IMG/VR virus record: IMGVR_UViG_3300035670_006450
Span: 1 to 34,714 of that record
DNA length: 34,714 bases
Strand: one strand, 5' to 3'
DNA from: a virus
In this document: in pieces, positions 22,721 through 29,165 of the stretch
Position numbering within the stretch: the stretch's first letter is position 1
Layout of the letters: the number at the start of each line of letters is the position of its first letter
Notes under the pieces: model-generated
The model's input: only the letters and a program-made list of their open reading frames with translations
The model's database searches: none
What the model was told of the DNA's origin: nothing
Translations under genes and position numbers: made by a program

Positions 22721-22800
22721 GCTGGATATTCTCCAAGGTGGAGAAGCGGTCTGTAAAACCGTCGCCTCAGGCATGGTTGGTTCGATTCCAACATCCAGCA
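22721..22800 (+). tRNA. tRNA-Tyr (anticodon GTA)
   Basis: Acceptor GCTGGAT/ATCCAGC, anticodon loop CTGTAAA (GTA at 22753-22755), an extra variable-arm stem GCC-TCA-GGC as in bacterial class II tRNA-Tyr, and T-arm GTTGG-TTCGATT-CCAAC. Confidence 0.92.
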
Positions 22801-22813
22801 CGTTAATTAGTTA

Positions 22814-22819
22814 TATAAT
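22814..22819 (+). promoter_or_regulatory. Possible -10 box before the DUF7455-like gene
   Basis: TATAAT right after tRNA-Tyr, 15 bases before ATG 22835, whose SD is AAGGAG. No TGn motif; the -35 would lie inside the tRNA and does not match. Confidence 0.4.
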
Positions 22820-22834
22820 ATAAAAGGAGAGATA

Positions 22835-23053
22835 ATGGAAACAGCAGTAGAAGAAAAAACAGATTTACTTAAAATTAGTGACCGCTGTGACCGCTGCTCA
22901 AGTCAAGCATTTGTTTGGGTAAATGGTGTCAATGGAGATTTACAGTTTTGCCGTCATCACTTCCTTCAGTATGAAGATGCATTGCGTAACTACGCTTTTG
23001 AAATAGTTGATGAGACATACAAGATAAATGAAAGATCTTCTTCAAGTGTCTAA
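22835..23053 (+). CDS. DUF7455-like zinc protein
   Basis: 72 residues with DRCDRCSSQAFVWV (about 16-29), then FCRHHF (about 38-43): two Cys plus Cys/His for one zinc, the pattern of a small protein family common in Actinobacteria and actinophages. AAAAGGAG is a strong SD. Function is unknown. It sits between the tRNA trio and a glycosyltransferase, overlapping the latter by 26 bases. Confidence 0.8.
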   Translation: METAVEEKTDLLKISDRCDRCSSQAFVWVNGVNGDLQFCRHHFLQYEDALRNYAFEIVDETYKINERSSSSV

Positions 23054-23981
23054 TATTTTTATATCAATTGCAACTTTAGAAGATGAAGAACTTGTTGATA
23101 CTGTTTTTTCTGCTTTTAATAATACGATTGAAAAAGTAAGTTTTGGCATTGCTTTTACAACATCAAAAGATTTTTATGATGATAAGATTAGAAAACTTAG
23201 AAAGATACCAAATTTAAGACACATGCTTTTAGATTTAGAAAATAATTACGGAACAGGTAAAGGAAGAAACTCTGCTAGAAGCATGTATCAAAATGAGGAA
23301 TATTTTCTACAAATAGACTCTCACACTGAGTTTGAAAAAGGTTGGGATATTAAATTAATAAATCTTTATGATGATGTAAAAACAGAAACATCTTTAGATA
23401 AGTTTGTTATCACTGCTGCATTGGGAAGTTATGAAATAGTTGATGACAAAAGAGAAATTCTGGATAAAGAAACATCTTATATGATTACAAAATCTGGTAA
23501 GTTTTTTGAAGGAACAAAAAATGTTCCAGTATATACTGCGGCAAAAGTAAAAAATTTTCCAGATTTTTTTAAAACAAAAAGAAAATTCATTCCAGCGGTA
23601 AGTATATGTGGATGTTTTATTTTTGGAGATAAGAACTTTGCAGAAAATTATAGTTTACCAGAAGAATGTATTTTTAATGAAGAGCAAATATTACATTCAA
23701 TTAATCTGATTTCTAATGGCTTTGCTTTAGTTTTTGTTAATGGGGAGTTGCCATTAACACATTACTATCTTAATGATCTTGAAAAAAATATTAAATTTAG
23801 ACAAACATTAAAAGAGATAAGTATTCATGATTGGGCATCAATACAGTCAGAAAATGTAACAAATTTTGTAAACAACAATAAAGAAAAGTGCGAACACTAC
23901 AGAAAATATTCTATGTATGACTTGACACAGGGGCAGGGTATAGAGTATTATATTCCTAGAAAGTTTGTTCTGCCTCAATAA
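23028..23981 (+). CDS. GlcNAc-type glycosyltransferase, paralogue 3
   Basis: 317 residues, more divergent. IFISIATLEDEE (10-21) takes the place of IF-S-ASYR-PE; QIDSHTEFEKGWD (about 95-107) keeps D-S-H; SICGCFIFGDKNF and NEEQILHSINLISNG keep the later family blocks with Asn-Glu-Glu instead of Gly-Glu-Glu. The sugar and acceptor may therefore differ. It lacks a good SD and overlaps the zinc-protein gene. Its last codons and TAA lie within the acceptor stem of tRNA-Thr (10-base overlap), an arrangement that suggests it was inserted beside an existing tRNA. Confidence 0.78.
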   Translation: MKDLLQVSNIFISIATLEDEELVDTVFSAFNNTIEKVSFGIAFTTSKDFYDDKIRKLRKIPNLRHMLLDLENNYGTGKGRNSARSMYQNEEYFLQIDSHTEFEKGWDIKLINLYDDVKTETSLDKFVITAALGSYEIVDDKREILDKETSYMITKSGKFFEGTKNVPVYTAAKVKNFPDFFKTKRKFIPAVSICGCFIFGDKNFAENYSLPEECIFNEEQILHSINLISNGFALVFVNGELPLTHYYLNDLEKNIKFRQTLKEISIHDWASIQSENVTNFVNNNKEKCEHYRKYSMYDLTQGQGIEYYIPRKFVLPQ

Positions 23982-24044
23982 CTCAGTTGGTAGAGTATCG
24001 CACTTGTAATGCGAATGTCGGCGGTTCGATTCCGTCTTGAGGCT
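23972..24044 (+). tRNA. tRNA-Thr (anticodon TGT)
   Basis: Acceptor GCCTCAA/TTGAGGC, anticodon stem TCGCA/TGCGA with loop CTTGTAA (anticodon 24005-24007), T-arm GGCGG-TTCGATT-CCGTC. Its first 10 bases are also the end of a glycosyltransferase coding sequence. Confidence 0.92.
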
Positions 24045-24055
24045 CCGCCATAATA

Positions 24056-24101
24056 GATATGCAAGTGCCGCACGGCGAGGCTCTGATCAGGCTTGCATAT
24101 C
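24056..24101 (+). ncRNA. Hairpin element between two tRNAs
   Basis: GATATGCAAG (24056-24065) and CTTGCATATC (24092-24101) form a perfect 10-bp stem. The 26-nt interior holds a small GCC-GCAC-GGC hairpin and the palindrome CTGATCAG. It is not a tRNA and not an ORF. It might be a processing signal, a small stable RNA, or the relic of a mobile element. Confidence 0.4.
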
Positions 24102-24105
24102 GCTT

Positions 24106-24177
24106 GGCCCCATCGTCTATTGGTTAGGATACTAGGCTTTCATCCTGGTGAAGAGGGTTCAATTCCCTCTGGGGCTG
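24106..24177 (+). tRNA. tRNA-Glu (anticodon TTC)
   Basis: Acceptor GGCCCCA/TGGGGCT (first pair G-U), anticodon stem CTAGG/CCTGG with loop CTTTCAT (anticodon 24139-24141), T-arm GAGGG-TTCAATT-CCCTC. Reads GAA. Confidence 0.92.
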
Positions 24178-24199
24178 CTTCTACTAACAAAGGAATGAA

Positions 24200-24712
24200 A
24201 TGAACGTTATTGATGAATATAAGACTATGATGGTTGAAGAAATAAAGTTTGATTTATCTACAAAGAGAGCACCATTCACATCTGTATTTATTAATTTAAC
24301 TCATGATTTTAATAAGTCAGTAGGAGTAAGAAACCATAATGCTTTTGCTGGAGGTAATATTTGGTTTGTTGGCAAAAAGCAATGGGATAAGCGAGGAGCA
24401 GTAGGAACCTATCACTATGAGGACATACATTATGCCGATTCTTGGGACACTTTTGTTTTGCATAAGCCAGATGGACCTATCATCTGTGTGGAAAATGCGA
24501 CTAATGATTACAGACACAGACATTTAGGATCATTTAATCTTCCTGCTAATTCTATCTTTGTTTATGGAGAAGAAAAGGTAGGCATTCCAGATTATATTTT
24601 AAATTCAGCAGACTATATTCTGTCTATTCCAATGTTTGGTAGCGTTAGATCGTTGAACGTTAGCGTTTCAAGTGGTATTATTATGTATGAATATAGGAGA
24701 CAACATCAGTAG
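24200..24712 (+). CDS. SpoU/TrmH-type RNA 2'-O-methyltransferase
   Basis: 170-residue SPOUT-fold enzyme. Motif 1 region VGVRNHNAFAGG (41-52), motif 2 YGEEKVGIP (122-130) and motif 3 SIPMFGSVRSLNVSVSSG (142-159) build the trefoil knot and the SAM site. The family 2'-O-methylates ribose in tRNA or rRNA. Its place among seven tRNA genes, between tRNA-Glu and tRNA-Leu, points to phage or host tRNA as substrate, TrmH (G18) and TrmL (wobble 34 of Leu tRNA) being the obvious precedents. It lacks the N-terminal RNA-binding extension of rRNA enzymes, which fits. AAAGGA precedes ATG 24200. Confidence 0.88.
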   Translation: MNVIDEYKTMMVEEIKFDLSTKRAPFTSVFINLTHDFNKSVGVRNHNAFAGGNIWFVGKKQWDKRGAVGTYHYEDIHYADSWDTFVLHKPDGPIICVENATNDYRHRHLGSFNLPANSIFVYGEEKVGIPDYILNSADYILSIPMFGSVRSLNVSVSSGIIMYEYRRQHQ

Positions 24713-24719
24713 AATACAT

Positions 24720-24802
24720 GCCCAGGTGGTGGAACGGCAGACACGCTCGCCTCAAAAGCGAGTGCCCGAAAGGGCGTGAGGGTTCAAATCCCTCCTTGGG
24801 CA
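24720..24802 (+). tRNA. tRNA-Leu (anticodon CAA)
   Basis: Class II tRNA: acceptor GCCCAGG/CTTGGGC, anticodon stem CTCGC/GCGAG with loop CTCAAAA (anticodon 24753-24755), long variable arm GCCC-GAAA-GGGC, T-arm GAGGG-TTCAAAT-CCCTC. Reads TTG. It starts seven bases after the SpoU gene stop. Confidence 0.93.
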
Positions 24803-24814
24803 CAAACTATACGA

Positions 24815-24820
24815 TATAAT
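24815..24820 (+). promoter_or_regulatory. Possible -10 box before the methyltransferase
   Basis: TATAAT 12 bases after tRNA-Leu, followed by a 30-base leader with AGGGGC before ATG 24854. No -35 or TGn element. Confidence 0.4.
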
Positions 24821-24853
24821 ATCAGTAGCAAATTATTAAAGATAGGGGCAAAA

Positions 24854-25366
24854 ATGCCAACAGGAGTTTTGTTAGTAGCAGAAAGAGCAGTAACATTTGC
24901 AGGAACAGTAAATCCTCCACCAAGGAAAATCTTGGATGTTGGTTGCGGTTATGGCAAGTATGGAGTCTTATTAAGAGAATATGTTGAGGGTCATCCATCA
25001 GTTGATGGTGTAGAGGCATGGGAACCTTACGTTGAGCCACACAAATTAAGAGGCATATACGATAATCTATATGTTGAAGATGTATGTGGACTATCACAAG
25101 AAATATTAGATCAATATGACATGGTTGTAATGGGTGATGTTATTGAGCATATTGGAAAACATCAGGCATTAGAACTTTTATCCAGAATAAAGGGGTGGGT
25201 TGTAATAGCAACCCCGTTTGATCATTTTCATACTGACGAGGGTCTTCCACCAACAGAGGCACATATATCTCATTGGACAACGGAAGACTGGATAAATACT
25301 GGAAGATTAGATCTACATGAAGTTTTTCAGGGATCTCATGTAGTAAGACTTCTTCCACAACAATGA
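24854..25366 (+). CDS. Class I SAM methyltransferase (Methyltransf_23-like)
   Basis: 170 residues from ATG 24854 with AGGGG upstream; earlier in-frame codons would run into tRNA-Leu. Motif I is ILDVGCGYGKYGVLL (26-40), an acidic beta-2 end (GVEAWEP), and DMVVMGDVIEHIG (about 89-101) is the motif-IV-like block typical of small-molecule and sugar methylases. The C-terminal part (HISHWTTEDW) resembles O-methyltransferases acting on glycans or lipids. The stop codon TGA is also the first three bases of tRNA-Asn. It could serve the glycosyltransferases, or, given the tRNA context, an RNA target; the former fits the motifs better. Confidence 0.82.
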   Translation: MPTGVLLVAERAVTFAGTVNPPPRKILDVGCGYGKYGVLLREYVEGHPSVDGVEAWEPYVEPHKLRGIYDNLYVEDVCGLSQEILDQYDMVVMGDVIEHIGKHQALELLSRIKGWVVIATPFDHFHTDEGLPPTEAHISHWTTEDWINTGRLDLHEVFQGSHVVRLLPQQ

Positions 25367-25435
25367 CCTGTGGCGCAATGGCAGCGCAGTTGACTGTTAA
25401 TCAATTGGTTGGAGGTTCGAATCCTCCCAGGTCAG
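25364..25435 (+). tRNA. tRNA-Asn (anticodon GTT)
   Basis: Acceptor TGACCTG/CAGGTCA, D-stem GCGC/GCGC, anticodon stem GTTGA/TCAAT with loop CTGTTAA (anticodon 25396-25398), T-arm GGAGG-TTCGAAT-CCTCC. Its first three bases are the stop codon of the preceding gene. Confidence 0.92.
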
Positions 25436-25439
25436 CGAC

Positions 25440-25448
25440 TGATATAAT
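25440..25448 (+). promoter_or_regulatory. Extended -10, leaderless start of glycosyltransferase 4
   Basis: TGa plus TATAAT (25443-25448) begins five bases after tRNA-Asn and lies six bases before ATG 25455, without an SD. Confidence 0.65.
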
Positions 25449-25454
25449 TTGCTC

Positions 25455-26399
25455 ATGAGAGAAACCATCTTCATATCTATGCCAGCCTGCAATGAAGATT
25501 ATATACATCTGACAGTTGAGAGTGCTTTACGATCTGCAAAAAATCCAGAGAACATTTATTTTGGAATTTTTGAGCAAAGAACGGATGATAAACCATTTTA
25601 TAAAATTGATAACATCTATCAAAATAAAATAAAAAAAATATCTGTTAGGTCTGGTCAACCACTGGGTGTTGGAATTGCAAGATCAAACGCAATGTCTCTT
25701 TTAAGAAAACAGAAATATACTTTAGTTATAGACTCTCATACATTTTTCCCAGAAAATTGGGATGAAAAAATTATTCAAAAGTATAAAGAGGTAACTGAAA
25801 AAATAGGAGACAAGACTGTTTTTTCTCAACATCTATATTCTGCAAAAATAGAAAATAATGAAATAAAAATTTCTGATGAAACAATGCATCCTGCTCCTCC
25901 CATTATGAAGATAAAAGAAAATATTCCTTATGCAGATTCTCCATCAGAAGATGACTGGTCAGAGGGATTTTTAGAAAGCGGAATTTTAACATGTCACTTC
26001 ATCTTTGGTCACTCTTCCATATTTGAAGAACTTGCATTTGATAGTAGAATTTTTTATTACTTTGAAGAACCCTTATATTCTCTTAGATTGTGTACCAGGG
26101 GGTACAAAATAGTTTCTATTGACTACAATCCTTTATATCATCTTAATAAAGGTGGGTATGATGTAGAACTTTCCCCGAATTCTAAAGAGTGGAAAAGAGT
26201 TTTAAAATATAATTTTGATAGTGAAACATATAAAAAAAATTTTATTGCACAAAAAATAGCAATAGATGTATTTTTGGGTAGTTATTATGGATATTGGGGA
26301 GCACCTGATAGGCAATCATTAGATGATTATCTAAATAAATTTAATATATCTGTTCAAAATGATAAAAAAGAATTGTCTATTTCTAATGTATATGATTGA
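25455..26399 (+). CDS. GlcNAc-type glycosyltransferase, paralogue 4
   Basis: 314 residues from ATG 25455 (TTG 25449 is in frame but lies too close to the -10 box). IFISMPACNEDY (5-16) is the divergent first motif; VIDSHTFFPENWD (about 93-105) keeps D-S-H; FEEPLYSLRLCTRGYKI (about 203-219) matches the acidic and C-terminal blocks. With paralogues 1-3 it shows that the family has expanded and diverged in this phage. Its AT-rich coding and leaderless promoter directly behind a tRNA suggest a self-contained cassette. Confidence 0.78.
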   Translation: MRETIFISMPACNEDYIHLTVESALRSAKNPENIYFGIFEQRTDDKPFYKIDNIYQNKIKKISVRSGQPLGVGIARSNAMSLLRKQKYTLVIDSHTFFPENWDEKIIQKYKEVTEKIGDKTVFSQHLYSAKIENNEIKISDETMHPAPPIMKIKENIPYADSPSEDDWSEGFLESGILTCHFIFGHSSIFEELAFDSRIFYYFEEPLYSLRLCTRGYKIVSIDYNPLYHLNKGGYDVELSPNSKEWKRVLKYNFDSETYKKNFIAQKIAIDVFLGSYYGYWGAPDRQSLDDYLNKFNISVQNDKKELSISNVYD

Positions 26400-26424
26400 C
26401 ATTAAAAACTTTTAATAGTATAAT
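26396..26424 (+). promoter_or_regulatory. Consensus sigma-70 promoter
   Basis: TTGACA (26396-26401), 17-bp spacer, TATAAT (26419-26424). The -35 overlaps the stop of glycosyltransferase 4. Confidence 0.85.
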
Positions 26425-26461
26425 ACTTGTACGGAAACTGGCGCAAGAGTTACGGGAAAAA

Positions 26462-27133
26462 ATGATCATTGCAGCAATACCTGTTAAGAACCAAATACGA
26501 TGGACTGCACCACTCGTAGAAGGTTTACTTTGGGGTGACCAAATAGACGAATTATGGCTGTATGACAATGGATCAACCGATAAAACAAAAGAATGGATTA
26601 TAAATAGAGCAAGAATTGATTCAAGAATAAAATATTTTTATGTCCCACAAATGAGAATTTATGATATGTGGAATGACATGATTAAAAGGGCATCAACTAT
26701 AAATGAATCAAAACTTGCTATATTAAACAACGATATCAGACTTCCGTTCATGGCTTTAAAAAACATGTATGACGCTATGAATGATTACAAAGTTCTGATG
26801 ATTGATAAAACAATTAACTCTTTTTATCATATAAACAATGTTGTTGTAGAAGAGGCAAACTGGTGGGATAAAACTGGTTGGGCATTTATGATAGACCCAC
26901 ATTTCTGGATCAATCAGGAATGGGCTATCCACCCTGGACTTAAGTTTTGGTGGGGGGATGATGATCTATTCCGTCGCTGCCAAAATGGTGGAGGCAAGAT
27001 AGGAATTGCCAAAGGAATTGGCTGCGATCACCTTGAACATTCCAGTGATAGCGAGTATAATGGTGATCGTATTAAAGATATAGAAGAGGACAGAGAATTC
27101 TTCAAAAATCTTTGGGGTGATGAATATGCCTAG
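26462..27133 (+). CDS. Glycosyltransferase family 2-like
   Basis: 223 residues from ATG 26462 (weak SD, GGGAAAA). It starts MIIAAIPVKNQIRW and has LWLYDNGSTDKTKEWI (32-47), the classic GT2 nucleotide-binding block, then LAILNNDIRLPF (about 82-93) with NND as the DxD-like metal site and WWGDDDLFRRCQ (about 161-172) as the catalytic ED-like part. It is from a different lineage than the four GlcNAc-type paralogues. Expressed from a strong promoter. Donor and acceptor are unknown. Confidence 0.83.
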   Translation: MIIAAIPVKNQIRWTAPLVEGLLWGDQIDELWLYDNGSTDKTKEWIINRARIDSRIKYFYVPQMRIYDMWNDMIKRASTINESKLAILNNDIRLPFMALKNMYDAMNDYKVLMIDKTINSFYHINNVVVEEANWWDKTGWAFMIDPHFWINQEWAIHPGLKFWWGDDDLFRRCQNGGGKIGIAKGIGCDHLEHSSDSEYNGDRIKDIEEDREFFKNLWGDEYA

Positions 27134-27287
27134 AAAGAAGAAGGAAGAAAACTATTGGCCTGAACCAACACCTGATAGACAATTAGAAACAAGTTCTGGA
27201 TGGTGTATGACAAATTATCATAAAGATTGTAAATATCAATTCACATTTGGAAAATGTGGATGCGAATGTCATAAGGAGAAGAAATGA
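27126..27287 (+). CDS. Small Cys-rich protein (53 aa)
   Basis: ATG 27126 overlaps the glycosyltransferase end, and TGA 27285-27287 overlaps the next ATG (ATGA). MPRKKKEENYWPEP is followed by WCMTNYHKDCKYQF and KCGCECHK: five Cys and two His that could bind one zinc ion. Similar short proteins are common in actinophages; role is unknown. The overlaps on both sides support it. Confidence 0.7.
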   Translation: MPRKKKEENYWPEPTPDRQLETSSGWCMTNYHKDCKYQFTFGKCGCECHKEKK

Positions 27288-27616
27288 GTTGGAAAAAGCC
27301 AGATTGGTATATGACAACAGACGAGTTTGCTGAACTTGTTGTTAATGCACTAGAGGTGACAAACCACTTCAAGCGTGGTGAAAAAAATCATCCAGAGGAC
27401 ATTGTTGTTGCTTTTGTTACGGCGGCAGAGACTATTGCCATTGGTGCAGGAGCAGCAGGCAAGAAGGTTTGGGCAGCAGAAAAGAAGGCAGTGATGGAAA
27501 CTGGTAATCTTCGTAAGAATGCTTTGCCACAAGATGATGAGATTGCGCCACTCCCTGAAAGCCAAGATGATTTTCTTGGATATTCAGAGTGGAGAAATCA
27601 AAGGGGTTATTTGTAA
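27284..27616 (+). CDS. Hypothetical alpha-helical protein (110 aa)
   Basis: 110 residues, AAGGAGAAG SD and ATGA overlap. Helical Ala-rich middle (VVAFVTAAETIAIGAGAAGK, about 45-64) that is amphipathic rather than membrane-like, then a polar tail. No function is recognised. Confidence 0.7.
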   Translation: MSWKKPDWYMTTDEFAELVVNALEVTNHFKRGEKNHPEDIVVAFVTAAETIAIGAGAAGKKVWAAEKKAVMETGNLRKNALPQDDEIAPLPESQDDFLGYSEWRNQRGYL

Positions 27617-27795
27617 TGCCAACGTACACCTATAGATGTGATGCGTGCGGAGTCTTTGATTACCGACAATCCATGCGGGATGTTACGCTTGCCTATTGTC
27701 CTACTTGTCACGGCAAAGTAGAAAAATTGTTTATTGCATCTCCAGTAATCTTTAATGGTTCTGGATTTTATTCAACAGATAGTAGGCCAAAGTAA
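27616..27795 (+). CDS. FmdB-type zinc-ribbon protein
   Basis: 59 residues starting MPTYTYRCDACGVFDYRQSM; CPTCHGKVEKLF and FNGSGFYSTDSRP complete the FmdB pattern (two CxxC, then the GSGFYxTD end). FmdB-like proteins are annotated as putative regulators; the Cys pairs should bind zinc. TAATG overlaps at both ends. A small cousin of bacterial FmdB, full length for the phage type. Confidence 0.85.
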   Translation: MPTYTYRCDACGVFDYRQSMRDVTLAYCPTCHGKVEKLFIASPVIFNGSGFYSTDSRPK

Positions 27796-28073
27796 TGGAA
27801 TTAGTTACGTTAGAAAATTCTGATGATCAAATTTGGGTCCATCCCAATTTTGCTTGTAATAATCAAAATTGTACGGTTCATAATAGGAGCAATCATCCAA
27901 TGAGATCTTTTCCTCAGTATTGGAGAAGTGATCGTGGAATTATGGAAAGAACATGTCCTCATGGTGTCGGTCATCCCGATCCTGATGAGTATAAAATTAG
28001 AGGAGAGTCTGGTAAATGGGAACTAGTTCATGGATGCGATGGATGTTGCGAGGGATCGTATGATTCCCTATAA
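27795..28073 (+). CDS. Hypothetical Cys/His-rich protein (92 aa)
   Basis: 92 residues; TAATG start. FACNNQNCTVHNRSNHP (19-35), CPHGVGHPDPDEY (about 54-66) and HGCDGCCEGSY (about 79-89) suggest one or two zinc sites. Sequences of this type occur in actinophages without known function. Its end overlaps the guanine-nucleotide enzyme by 14 bases. Confidence 0.75.
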   Translation: MELVTLENSDDQIWVHPNFACNNQNCTVHNRSNHPMRSFPQYWRSDRGIMERTCPHGVGHPDPDEYKIRGESGKWELVHGCDGCCEGSYDSL

Positions 28074-29100
28074 CAAGACAGCACTGTGCTTTGACGATAT
28101 TCTTCTTGTACCTCAGGAAAGTGGTGTTGAATCTCGTCATTCAGTAGATCTTTCTATGACAATTGGTTTTAACAAAAGAGAGATTAGACTAGATCTTCCT
28201 ATTATTGCTGCTCCTATGGACACTGTTTGCGATGTTGATATGTGTATGGCTATTGCCAAGGCTGGTGGACTAGGAATTCTTCACAGGTACATGCCAGACA
28301 ATATTCTAATTAATAAAACAAAAGAATTATCAGATACTAGATACGGTTTTGGCGTTTCTGTTGCTGCAACAAATGGATATATGAATCTTTCTGAACAGTT
28401 ATATGATGCTGGTGCAAGATTATTCCTTGTTGATACTGCAAATGGACATAGTGAGTATGCAGTAAGAGCAGTAGAAAACCTAAGAGCAGCATTTGATGAC
28501 GATATTCATATCATGGCAGGAAATGTAGCAACAGCAGAAGGATTCATGCGTCTTGCAGAAGTTGGTGCGGATTCAATTCGTGTTGGCATTGGTGGAGGAA
28601 GTGCATGTACAACAAGGCTGGTTAGTGGTCATGGTGTACCTACACTTTCATCTATTATGGATGTTGAAGACTTGAGAGAAATTAATGGCGTAGAATGTTC
28701 TATCATTGCAGATGGAGGAATTCGTAATAGTGGAGATATGATTAAAGCATTTGCCGCAGGATCAGATGCGGTTATGGTTGGCTCAATGCTGGCTGGTACA
28801 GATGAGGCTCCAGGGGAGATTATTACAGATCATAACGGTAAAGAGGCTAAGGTATTCCGTGGAATGGCTTCAGCACAGGCTCAGAAAGATTCTAGAGGCT
28901 CAGTGTCAGTATCTGAGGGTGTTTCAACTACTGTTCCTTACAAGGGTTCAGTAGAACATATTTTGAAACAAATTAAGGGCGGTCTAGGAAGTGGTTGCTC
29001 TTATAGTGGAGTAAGTGAGTTAAGTCACCTATCTTCTATTGCAGAATATGTAGAGGTTACCACTGCCAGTCTAAATGAGTCTAAGCCACATGCTATTTAA
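28060..29100 (+). CDS. GMP reductase / IMP dehydrogenase family enzyme without CBS domains
   Basis: 346-residue TIM barrel. GIGGGSACTTR (176-186) holds the catalytic Cys183; VDTANGHS (124-131), AGNVATAEG (153-161), ADGGIRNSGD (217-226) and VGSMLAGTDEAPGE (240-253) are the family phosphate- and nucleotide-binding parts. There are no CBS domains, and the length equals that of E. coli GuaC (347). The flap lacks the Arg-Tyr dyad that IMP dehydrogenases need, and KGGLGSGCSYSG resembles GMP reductase more. So GMP to IMP reduction (salvage toward adenine nucleotides, useful for AT-rich DNA) is favoured, although AGTDEAPGE leans to IMPDH. ATG 28060, preceded by GAGGGA, was chosen. Confidence 0.85.
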   Translation: MIPYNKTALCFDDILLVPQESGVESRHSVDLSMTIGFNKREIRLDLPIIAAPMDTVCDVDMCMAIAKAGGLGILHRYMPDNILINKTKELSDTRYGFGVSVAATNGYMNLSEQLYDAGARLFLVDTANGHSEYAVRAVENLRAAFDDDIHIMAGNVATAEGFMRLAEVGADSIRVGIGGGSACTTRLVSGHGVPTLSSIMDVEDLREINGVECSIIADGGIRNSGDMIKAFAAGSDAVMVGSMLAGTDEAPGEIITDHNGKEAKVFRGMASAQAQKDSRGSVSVSEGVSTTVPYKGSVEHILKQIKGGLGSGCSYSGVSELSHLSSIAEYVEVTTASLNESKPHAI

Positions 29101-29102
29101 TA

Positions 29103-29111
29103 TGCTATAAT
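29103..29111 (+). promoter_or_regulatory. Extended -10 promoter of hsp20
   Basis: TGc plus TATAAT (29106-29111). Transcription should begin near 29118, inside the CIRCE operator that follows. Confidence 0.8.
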
Positions 29112-29114
29112 TAT

Positions 29115-29141
29115 TTAGCACTCGCCTAATGGGAGTGCTAA
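29115..29141 (+). promoter_or_regulatory. CIRCE operator (HrcA binding site)
   Basis: TTAGCACTC (29115-29123), nine bases, GAGTGCTAA (29133-29141): an exact match to the conserved CIRCE inverted repeat bound by the heat-shock repressor HrcA. It overlaps the predicted transcription start and lies in the leader of hsp20, the usual position in host groE/dnaK operons. Confidence 0.95.
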
Positions 29142-29165
29142 CTAACTCGCTATAAGGAGAATAAA

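Noticed and set aside
22547-25435. A tRNA-associated attachment site
   Set aside because: tRNA genes are frequent att sites, but no integrase gene and no direct repeat of a tRNA 3' end are seen in the window.
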